Below are positions 21,807 through 27,503 of a DNA stretch of 64,000 nucleotides, piece after piece; position 1 is the first letter of the stretch, and each line of letters opens with the position of its first letter. The DNA lies in the NCBI RefSeq assembly GCF_000378225.1, contig NZ_KB905141.1, forward strand, positions 295,143-359,142, in the 5' to 3' direction. The position numbers and the translations under genes were made by a program. The notes beneath the pieces were generated by a model, which was given only the letters and a program-made list of their open reading frames with translations, was not told where the DNA came from and ran no database searches. Source of the stretch: Methylophilus methylotrophus DSM 46235 = ATCC 53528. Its GTDB lineage: Bacteria > Pseudomonadota > Gammaproteobacteria > Burkholderiales > Methylophilaceae.

Positions 21807-22634
21807 ATGACGATGAGAAGAATCCTGCAAAATCCTTTAGCGCTAACCGGTCTCTGCCTAATAGGGGTCATCCTGCTATTAGCCCTGCTCGCCCCATGGA
21901 TCGCCCCTTATGATCCAGATGCTATAGACGTCAAGCACATTCTCCTTGCACCTTCCGGCCAACACTGGATGGGCACGGACGGGCTTGGCCGCGACGTATG
22001 GAGCCGCATGTTGTTTGGCGGACGCGTTTCATTATTGGTTGGCTTGGTGGCCGTGGGTATTTCTACCGTCATTGGCGTCATTCTTGGCGCATTGGCCGGT
22101 TATTACCGCGGATGGGTAGATACTGTCATCATGCGCCTGGTCGATATCATGCTCTCCATCCCCAGCTTCTTCCTGATTCTGGCTGTCATTGCCTTTTTGA
22201 GCCCATCTATCACCAACGTCATGATTGTTATCGGCCTCACCTCCTGGATGAGCGTCACCCGCCTGGTCCGGGCAGAATTCCTGAGCCTGACCCAACGCGA
22301 ATTTGTCATGGCTTCTACCGCACTAGGGGCCCAGGATTGGCGCATCATCTTCAAACATTGCCTGCCTAACAGCATGACACCTGTATTGGTCAGTGTGGTA
22401 CTAGGCATTGCCAGCGCCGTGCTGCTTGAGTCGGGGCTGAGCTTCCTGGGCCTAGGCGTACAGCCACCACAAGCCTCGTGGGGCAACATCCTCACCGATG
22501 GCAAAGAGTATATCCAGTTTGCCTGGTGGCTCTCGCTCTACCCTGGACTTGCCATATTAATTACCGTGTTAGGGTATAATCTGCTCGGCGAAGGTTTGCG
22601 TGACGTGTTTGACCCGCGTTCTAACACACGCTAA
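21807..22634 (+). CDS. Peptide ABC transporter permease, DppC/OppC type
   Basis: This 275-residue permease pairs with the preceding one. It shows the OppC_N region ([14 protein letters not shown]), the [16 protein letters not shown] motif characteristic of DppC, and the EAA-like loop [17 protein letters not shown] before the C-terminal helices ([17 protein letters not shown]). It begins 5 bp after the DppB-like stop. No ATP-binding subunits are encoded here, so they must be supplied from another locus or shared with another importer. Confidence 0.92.
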   Translation: MTMRRILQNPLALTGLCLIGVILLLALLAPWIAPYDPDAIDVKHILLAPSGQHWMGTDGLGRDVWSRMLFGGRVSLLVGLVAVGISTVIGVILGALAGYYRGWVDTVIMRLVDIMLSIPSFFLILAVIAFLSPSITNVMIVIGLTSWMSVTRLVRAEFLSLTQREFVMASTALGAQDWRIIFKHCLPNSMTPVLVSVVLGIASAVLLESGLSFLGLGVQPPQASWGNILTDGKEYIQFAWWLSLYPGLAILITVLGYNLLGEGLRDVFDPRSNTR

Positions 22635-22666
22635 CCGCATTAACTAACAAACACACAGGAACAAGC

Positions 22667-23452
22667 ATGGCATTTCTTGCTGGAAAAAAAATCCTGATTG
22701 CCGGTTTGCTAAGCAACCGTTCAATCGCTTATGGCATTGCAGCCGCAATGAAACGTGAAGGGGCCGAGCTAGCCTTTACCTATCAAGTCGACAAACACGA
22801 AAAGCGTGTGCGCGACCTGGCTGCTGACTTCGAATCCGAGATCGTTTTACCGTGTGACGTCGCCGAAGATGCACAAATCGACAACCTGTTTGTCGAACTG
22901 GCTAAAGTCTGGGATGGCCTCGATGGCCTGGTGCACTCCATCGCTTTTGTGCCTAAAGTCGCGCTGGATGGTGACTACCTCGATAATATCGACCGCGAAT
23001 ACTTCCGTATCGCCCACGACATCAGCTCCTACAGCTTCTCCGGCATGGCCAAGGCCGCCTACCCGATGATGCAAGGCCGCAACGGCAGCCTGTTGACCAT
23101 CAGCTACCTGGGTGCTGAACGCACTATGCCAAACTACAACGTCATGGGCGTAGCCAAAGCCAGCTTGGAAGCGAATGTACGCTACCTGGCACAAAGCCTG
23201 GGCCCACGCGGCATCCGCGTCAATGCAGTTTCTGCGGGCCCAATCAAAACCCTGGCCGCTTCAGGCATTGCCGACTTCGACAAAATGATCGGCTTCAACG
23301 AAAAACACGCCGCCCTGCGCCGCAATGTGACTATTGAAGAAGTTGGGAACGTTGCTGCTTTCCTGGCAAGCGACCTGGCTTCTGGCGTCACAGGTGAAAT
23401 CACTTATGTAGATGGTGGTATGAACATCACTGCTGCAGGTCAGATCGATTAA
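22667..23452 (+). CDS. fabI: Enoyl-ACP reductase (NADH), FabI
   Basis: FabI carries out the last reduction of each fatty-acid elongation cycle. The 261-residue short-chain-dehydrogenase-like protein has the FabI cofactor loop ([13 protein letters not shown]), SIAFVP, and the Tyr-x6-Lys catalytic pair in YNVMGVAK, then [13 protein letters not shown] and the C-terminal [17 protein letters not shown] precedes the ATG. It ends the operon and is followed by a strong terminator. In related genomes fabI is near ppiD; here the pair is split by cassette DNA. Confidence 0.97.
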   Translation: MAFLAGKKILIAGLLSNRSIAYGIAAAMKREGAELAFTYQVDKHEKRVRDLAADFESEIVLPCDVAEDAQIDNLFVELAKVWDGLDGLVHSIAFVPKVALDGDYLDNIDREYFRIAHDISSYSFSGMAKAAYPMMQGRNGSLLTISYLGAERTMPNYNVMGVAKASLEANVRYLAQSLGPRGIRVNAVSAGPIKTLAASGIADFDKMIGFNEKHAALRRNVTIEEVGNVAAFLASDLASGVTGEITYVDGGMNITAAGQID

Positions 23453-23476
23453 GACAATCTGTTAGCAAAAAATAAA

Positions 23477-23510
23477 ACGCCTGAGCTGTCAAAAGTCAGG
23501 CGTTTTTTTT
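23477..23510 (+). terminator. fabI terminator
   Basis: ACGCCTGA and TCAGGCGT form an 8-bp stem with an 11-nt loop, followed by at least seven T, 24 bp after the fabI stop. Confidence 0.9.
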
Positions 23511-23722
23511 ATAGTTCATTTCAGAATACTTGCTTTATTTAACAACACTGCGCTAAATTACTTAGAGCTGACTCAATAGCAATATAAAACATAAGTAAAT
23601 AGCAAGGTGCACTAAACTAAAATTTTATTGCAATAATGGTGTACGAAATTATATAACAAGTTGAATTTTATTCATTAATTAGTATTTAAATATTATATAC
23701 CCCATTCTAAATAAAACTTTAG
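23511..23722. other. AT-rich gene-free leader in front of the cassette array
   Basis: No protein-coding frame or integrase fragment can be seen on either strand in these 212 bp. A CCCCA/TGGGG inverted pair at about 23700-23738 could be the remnant of a palindromic recombination site. A sequence starting TTGAAT at 23661 with AT-rich hexamers 16-17 bp later could be a promoter for the cassettes, but the match is weak. Confidence 0.4.
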
Positions 23723-23753
23723 GTTTGACTTTGGGGTCTGATTTACGTTAGGT
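23723..23753 (+). other. First recombination core of the cassette array (attI relic or attC right half)
   Basis: The segment ends in GTTAGGT at 23747-23753, a perfect GTTRRRY integron core, 5 bp before the first cassette ATG. No good RYYYAAC arm lies at attC distance upstream, so it is either an attI-like site or the surviving right end of a decayed attC. Its 31 nt match 24/31 with the minus-strand sequence 57552-57522 in front of the second cassette locus, sharing GGGGTCTRATTWACGTTA. Confidence 0.6.
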
Positions 23754-23758
23754 ATCTC

Positions 23759-24034
23759 ATGAAGTGGATTGTCGGCATAGCTAAGATATTTGCAACCTGC
23801 TTTCTTGCAATTCTTTGCACAGCATCCGTGGAGTACATTAGTACAAATCTTTTATTGAATGCCATTTATCCAAATCAACCCCTACCAGAAAATGATTTAG
23901 GTGTTGGTTTTGCAATACTGCCGCTTGCCATCGTAGTTTTTATTTTAGTTTTTCCTTTATCAATTTACATTTGCTGGAAAATCACAACTGTCGTCGTTAA
24001 TAAACTTCAACATGTTCATGCAAAACAAGCTTAG
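23759..24034 (+). CDS. Cassette 1: 91-residue membrane protein of unknown function
   Basis: The frame begins 5 bp after the GTTAGGT core with no recognisable ribosome-binding site, and stops 6 bp before attC 1. The product has two hydrophobic segments (about residues 5-30 and 48-78) separated by a short polar loop with NQPLPENDLG, and a basic C-terminus (KLQHVHAKQA). That predicts a two-helix inner-membrane protein. It does not resemble a known family. Small membrane proteins of this sort are common in integron cassettes, but no function should be assumed. Confidence 0.65.
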   Translation: MKWIVGIAKIFATCFLAILCTASVEYISTNLLLNAIYPNQPLPENDLGVGFAILPLAIVVFILVFPLSIYICWKITTVVVNKLQHVHAKQA

Positions 24035-24040
24035 CCAAAT

Positions 24041-24100
24041 ACCTAACCCATCCATCAAGCGGGACGCGCTAAAGCGCGCCCCTTATGTCAAACGTTAGAA
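24041..24100 (+). repeat. attC site 1
   Basis: This 60-bp imperfect palindrome starts with a perfect RYYYAAC (ACCTAAC) and ends with GTTAGAA (core GTTRRR; the last base is off consensus). The centre folds as GGG-CGCGCT/AGCGCG-CCC around AA, with an unpaired A near the base of the inner stem as expected of an extrahelical base. Confidence 0.85.
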
Positions 24101-24109
24101 CTTTCCAGT

Positions 24110-25015
24110 ATGACCTACCAAGCCAACCAGAATGCTGTTTGCTTTGAAGATCTGAAAACGGCCGCACTGTATTTCGACAGCGTGATTCCTGTTTCCTTTT
24201 CCTCTATGCACGGGCGGGGTGAAGGCAACGATGTCCTATTCAAACTTCCCGAAGATGTTTCTGGTGAAGTTCTTGTTCACCTGCTATTTGGTGTTACGCC
24301 AACTAGCTCGTCTGAGAAGTGGACTTACCTCGGGAAATACATCGACTCATGGGATGCATTCATAAAGGCAATACACCCCGCGCGAAAGCGATTCGCAAAC
24401 AACTATGAGGACGTCAGGGAAATTTATCTGAACGACGTTTCTCTCGGAAGTCAGTCATCCGTGCGGGAGGAGTTTAGAAAGCTCACTAAAGCTCTTGGAA
24501 AGTCTTATGCCACGGTCGTGCTTCCACAAGACGAACCATCACCTGACGATGCTCCATACGCAGCATTGACACTATCAGGTATCCCTCTTGTTGATACCTC
24601 CTGCGCATCATGGGAACAGATTCTGGAGCTTCGAAAAGACCCCGACGCACGAGCAAAGCTACGCAATCTGCGTTTGTTCTTTCATAACAACTATCAAGGA
24701 AAGCCCGCCGCGTTCGTAGTTGATGACTTGGGGCGTCGCCTTGATGAATACACGGCTACACGCAAACGGCTTGGATTCGAATCTGTCACGGGCTGTATTT
24801 CATCGCTTTTGGATGCAAAGAGCGTACAGGCTGCCGCTGCGACGGGTATCGCTGCTGCATTCGTTGGCGGCCCTTTAGCAGCCGTAAGTTCAGCGGTCTT
24901 TGTTGAGCTTGGAAGCGTAGCTCTCGAATTCTCAAAGAAACGCTTTGCAGTACGAGAGTTTGAGAATGCTCATGAGTTGGCTTACGTCATTGAAGCTCAG
25001 AAGGCCTTTAAATGA
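24110..25015 (+). CDS. Cassette 2: 301-residue protein of unknown function
   Basis: The frame begins 16 bp after the attC 1 core GTT and its stop lies 3 bp before attC 2. No ribosome-binding site is visible. Residues 1-220 are soluble-looking and mixed alpha/beta, with charged segments such as RKRFANNYEDVREIYL. Residues about 238-270 form an Ala/Gly/Val-rich hydrophobic stretch (QAAAATGIAAAFVGGPLAAV), followed by a basic C-terminal helix. The protein is not recognised. The late hydrophobic hairpin could be a membrane insertion element, and effectors in cassette-borne defence genes can look like this, but that is speculation. The gene is more GC-rich than cassettes 4 and 5, suggesting a different source. 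Confidence 0.7.
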   Translation: MTYQANQNAVCFEDLKTAALYFDSVIPVSFSSMHGRGEGNDVLFKLPEDVSGEVLVHLLFGVTPTSSSEKWTYLGKYIDSWDAFIKAIHPARKRFANNYEDVREIYLNDVSLGSQSSVREEFRKLTKALGKSYATVVLPQDEPSPDDAPYAALTLSGIPLVDTSCASWEQILELRKDPDARAKLRNLRLFFHNNYQGKPAAFVVDDLGRRLDEYTATRKRLGFESVTGCISSLLDAKSVQAAAATGIAAAFVGGPLAAVSSAVFVELGSVALEFSKKRFAVREFENAHELAYVIEAQKAFK

Positions 25016-25018
25016 AAT

Positions 25019-25085
25019 TTCTAACTCATCATTCCACCGGACCTGTGCGAAAAGCTGCGCAGGCCGGTGAATTCAAACGTTAGGA
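25019..25085 (+). repeat. attC site 2 (different subtype)
   Basis: This 67-bp site has left core TTCTAAC (first base off consensus) and right core GTTAGGA. The inner stem CACCGG-CCTGTGCG pairs with GCTGCGCAGG-CCGGTG around AAAA with one extra base. The outer parts (TAACTCATCATTC and ATTCAAACGTTAG) match the neighbouring sites, but the central stem is longer and unrelated to theirs. Confidence 0.8.
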
Positions 25086-25091
25086 GGCTAT

Positions 25092-25538
25092 GTGAGCACC
25101 AAGAACATTGACCCACTGCATTGGTTCGGCTCTGCCTTTACAGCCTCTACGGTTCTTTGTCTTTTCAGCATGGTTGCCACATTTTTTATAAAAACAGATA
25201 GCACCGCGTTGGGCACCTTATACTGGCAGGTTATTCTTGGCTTCTCATATACCCCTGCAATTCTTGTTTGCTCAATACCTCTCACTTGGGTTACCTGGCG
25301 ACTCATTAAAAACTACCAGTTAAGCAAAGTATTTTCAGCTCTGACGGTTGGGGTAAGTACAGCATTGCTCGTAGCCGCTTCTAACCTTCCATATTTTGTA
25401 AGTGTGCATTTGTCGCCAGTACCTTATGATCTACTAGTTGTTACAGCGGGCGTGGCTTTAAACATCGCGGCCTTTTTATGGCTATCGTCGCCATCTAACC
25501 CATCTTTCAACCGGGACGCGCTAAAGCGCGCCCGTTAA
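25092..25538 (+). CDS. Cassette 3: 148-residue four-helix membrane protein whose C-terminus is encoded by attC
   Basis: Translation starts at GTG 25092; the GGAGG ribosome-binding site (25083-25087) is formed by the 3' end of attC 2 itself, so cassette position would create the initiation signal. The product has four hydrophobic helices (about residues 15-35, 45-67, 80-97 and 112-133) with short loops, and no recognised family. Its last 14 residues (SNPSFNRDALKRAR) are translated from attC 3, a tail often seen where cassette genes read into this attC type. An integral membrane role is likely; the function is unknown. Confidence 0.65.
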   Translation: MSTKNIDPLHWFGSAFTASTVLCLFSMVATFFIKTDSTALGTLYWQVILGFSYTPAILVCSIPLTWVTWRLIKNYQLSKVFSALTVGVSTALLVAASNLPYFVSVHLSPVPYDLLVVTAGVALNIAAFLWLSSPSNPSFNRDALKRAR

Positions 25539-25552
25539 TTCAAACCTTAGAG
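25493..25552 (+). repeat. attC site 3 with a mutated right core
   Basis: This 60-bp site has a perfect left core ATCTAAC and the same central palindrome as attC 1 (GGGACGCGCTAAAGCGCGCCC). The right core reads CTTAGAG instead of GTTRRRY: the invariant G of the G/TT crossover is C. The site is probably impaired, joining cassettes 3 and 4 into one mobile unit. Confidence 0.8.
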
Positions 25553-25561
25553 TTTAAAACA

Positions 25562-26260
25562 ATGGAGCCTCAGATATTACTAGCACAGCTTAGAGCACTG
25601 CTTGAAAGAGCACCTGACTTGTCGAACTATTCACCCACGTCAAAAGAACAAATGGTTTGGCTTGCTCAAGCTTATGCGTTAATTGAACGATGGGATAATA
25701 TCGAGGCGATTGCTTTTAAGTCAGCATGTGATTTTATGTCATCAAGCCTAATGCGCGACTCCAGTCTAACTAAGATATTTGGCACAATTCACCGCGCAAT
25801 AGCGGACTTGGAGCTTAGAGTCCCATCCAATATTGAAGTTAATTTTGGGGCTGGTGATGTTTATGACTTCTTCAATGCTTTAAACAAAGTAATTGCTTCA
25901 GCTGAAAAATCCATTTTTATAATTGACCCGTATCTTGATCACACTGTTTTTGACCATTACCTTAACTCTCGCAATATAAATGCAAAGATCCGTTTACTAT
26001 TAAGCCACAATGCTCAAAAAATTGTTCCAGCCGCTCAAAAATATAAAGCTCAACATGGTGCAGTATTAGAACTTAAAGAAAGCAATTCTTTACATGACCG
26101 AGTCATTTTTATTGATGGATATGTCTGCTGGCTTCTGGGCCAGTCTGTAAAAGATGCAGCAAAAGCAAAACCTACCTATTTAGTTCAGCTTCCCCCAGAT
26201 GTTGTTCCTGAAAAGCTAAATCACTATGAAAAAATCTGGAGTTCAGCTAATGCACTCTAA
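25562..26260 (+). CDS. Cassette 4: phospholipase-D-like protein with a single HxR...D motif
   Basis: The 232-residue protein has an N-terminal helical region (about 1-95) and a C-terminal domain resembling the PLD superfamily: FIIDPYLDHTVFDHYL near 118-135 is typical of the strand before the first catalytic block, and LHDRVIFIDG carries H178-x-R180 and D185, a variant of HxK(x)4D with Arg for Lys. One motif implies dimerisation to form an active site, as in small PLD-type nucleases. Catalysis with Arg is uncertain. The stop codon overlaps the left core of attC 4. PLD-like nucleases occur in defence and toxin systems, so nuclease activity is a hypothesis only. Confidence 0.65.
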   Translation: MEPQILLAQLRALLERAPDLSNYSPTSKEQMVWLAQAYALIERWDNIEAIAFKSACDFMSSSLMRDSSLTKIFGTIHRAIADLELRVPSNIEVNFGAGDVYDFFNALNKVIASAEKSIFIIDPYLDHTVFDHYLNSRNINAKIRLLLSHNAQKIVPAAQKYKAQHGAVLELKESNSLHDRVIFIDGYVCWLLGQSVKDAAKAKPTYLVQLPPDVVPEKLNHYEKIWSSANAL

Positions 26261-26312
26261 CCCATCATTCAAGCGGGACGCCTAACGGCGCCCCTTAATT
26301 AAGACGTTAGCC
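26255..26312 (+). repeat. attC site 4
   Basis: This 58-bp site has left core CTCTAAC (first base off consensus, containing the cassette 4 stop) and right core GTTAGCC. The central stem GGG-CGCC/GGCG-CCC has a TAAC loop and one unpaired base. It is close to attC 1 and attC 3 in the flanks. Confidence 0.8.
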
Positions 26313-26683
26313 AATAAATTTCAATCTGTTTTTTTCTTTTTCGGCTTAAGAAATAGTGGCGAAAGTTTAATGTTGAAATTTGGTATATCTGGAAAAGCTG
26401 GTACGTTTACACTCTTTGAAATTTTTGGGTTGTCAGCACTCATAACCAATCTTTTAGGTAATCCGCATAATGAAAAGGGATCTGTTGTTGCCTACTATTG
26501 GTCTAGTAAAAGTTGTGGCTAAGGTTATTACTTAATGAATTAACTCCTATTGGAGGAGGCTTTTGCAAAGCAGGACAAAATGAAAGCCGTTTTGATGGGG
26601 TAAATTTTGTGGATATAAAAGCTAAAAAAACAATTTTAGGTACTCTAGTCCTTAGCATAGAACCAGCTTTGGCTAACCCATAA
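26313..26683 (+). pseudogene. Cassette 5: probable decayed gene (frameshifted)
   Basis: A frame is open from the attC 4 core with no normal start until ATG 26370, and ends at TAA 26519-26521. A second frame, shifted, continues to TAA 26681-26683 inside attC 5, where cassette genes normally end. Together they could represent one ancestral protein of about 105-120 residues with a hydrophobic segment near FTLFEIFGLSALITNLL. The homopolymer T run at 26329-26340 is another possible lesion. The cassette may instead be non-coding. No family is recognised. Confidence 0.35.
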
Positions 26684-26727
26684 TTAATCGGGGCGCCTAA
26701 CGACGCCCCATACTCCAACCGTTAGGT
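26671..26727 (+). repeat. attC site 5 (array end)
   Basis: This 57-bp site has left core GGCTAAC (one mismatch) and a perfect right core GTTAGGT. The centre GGGGCG/CGCCCC closes over an 8-nt loop. It is the last attC recognised before ppiD. Confidence 0.8.
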
Positions 26728-26822
26728 TTCATGAGAGCTTTTGATTGTTCCAATGTGGTGTTCATGCCACAGAGGCTTACAGAGTTTGGGAAGAATAATT
26801 TTTAAAAACCTAGCAATCACAT

Positions 26823-27425
26823 ATGCGTTACCAAGGCAGAATCACTTCATGGAAAGACGAACAAGGTTTTGGCTTTATCACGCCTAATAGCGGTGGAAAG
26901 CAGGTGTTTGTTCATATCACTGCATTTTCAAACCGTCAGCGACGCCCCATTCTCGATGAAATTGTGACTTATGAAATCACTAAGGAAGCGAGTGGAAAAT
27001 TAAAGGCCGAACACGTTCACTACATCGATGAACATGTGCGATCAAACGACGGCACGTTGCTTTTGTTCTTTGCAATCGTTTTTCTTATTTGCATGACGAT
27101 GTCTGTTTTCGCCGAAAGACTACCATTATGGGTGCTGGAAATATATTTATTGACAAGCACCTGCACACTCATTGCTTACAGGCTGGATAAGATGGCTGCA
27201 AGGCAAAACAATAGGCGAATACCAGAAAAAACGTTGCATCTCTTGGCCTTGATCGGTGGGTGGCCTGGGGCAATCATTGGCCAAAAACTGTTTCGTCACA
27301 AATCTAAGAAGCTTTCTTTTCAAGTGACTTTTTGGGCAACCATTATTCTTAATTGCGCAGCATTAGCTTGGTTGATTTCCATGGATGGCTTGGCTTTTAT
27401 CGAGGACGTGATTGGTGGGCTTTGA
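26823..27425 (+). CDS. Cold-shock-domain / DUF1294 membrane fusion protein
   Basis: The 200-residue protein fuses an N-terminal cold-shock domain (about 1-65; GRITSWKDEQGFGFI and VFVHITAF are the RNP1/RNP2-like nucleic-acid-binding strands) to a C-terminal DUF1294 membrane region with about four helices (from about 77; contains IPEKTLHLLALIGGWPGA and HKSKKLSFQ). Such fusions are widespread in Proteobacteria; the function is unknown, probably linked to cold or membrane stress. It begins 95 bp after attC 5 and has no attC of its own, so it may be the resident chromosomal gene at the array border or a last cassette that lost its site. Confidence 0.85.
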   Translation: MRYQGRITSWKDEQGFGFITPNSGGKQVFVHITAFSNRQRRPILDEIVTYEITKEASGKLKAEHVHYIDEHVRSNDGTLLLFFAIVFLICMTMSVFAERLPLWVLEIYLLTSTCTLIAYRLDKMAARQNNRRIPEKTLHLLALIGGWPGAIIGQKLFRHKSKKLSFQVTFWATIILNCAALAWLISMDGLAFIEDVIGGL

Positions 27426-27460
27426 GAAAACTAAGCACACCAAAAAGAATGCAGCAAATA

Positions 27461-27483
27461 AAAAAGGAGGGCAGCGCCCTCCT
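27461..27483 (-). terminator. ppiD terminator
   Basis: GGAGGGC and GCCCTCC form a tight hairpin with T tracts on either side; on the minus strand it ends in six T. It lies 21 bp past the ppiD stop and could also serve the convergent DUF1294 gene. Confidence 0.85.
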
Positions 27484-27503
27484 TTCTCACTTCAGTCAGC
27501 TAA

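Larger units (their letters stand above)
23748..26721 (+). mobile_element. Integrase-less integron cassette array (CALIN), five cassettes
   Basis: Five attC sites at 24041, 25019, 25493, 26255 and 26671 all lie in the same orientation. Each follows one short reading frame, and each ends in a GTT core from which the next frame starts within about 5-20 bp. The cassettes are about 347, 985, 467, 760 and 415 bp. Most lack their own promoter and ribosome-binding site, as usual for gene cassettes. Sites 1, 3, 4 and 5 are close relatives (TAACCCAT...GGGaCGC) and site 2 is of a different type. No intI gene is present anywhere in the window, hence the CALIN label. The block interrupts the fabI-ppiD neighbourhood. 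Confidence 0.85.

Noticed and set aside
26503-26718. A 71-codon minus-strand frame in cassette 5
   Set aside because: It starts inside attC 5 and runs against the array orientation; cassette genes here all read plus.
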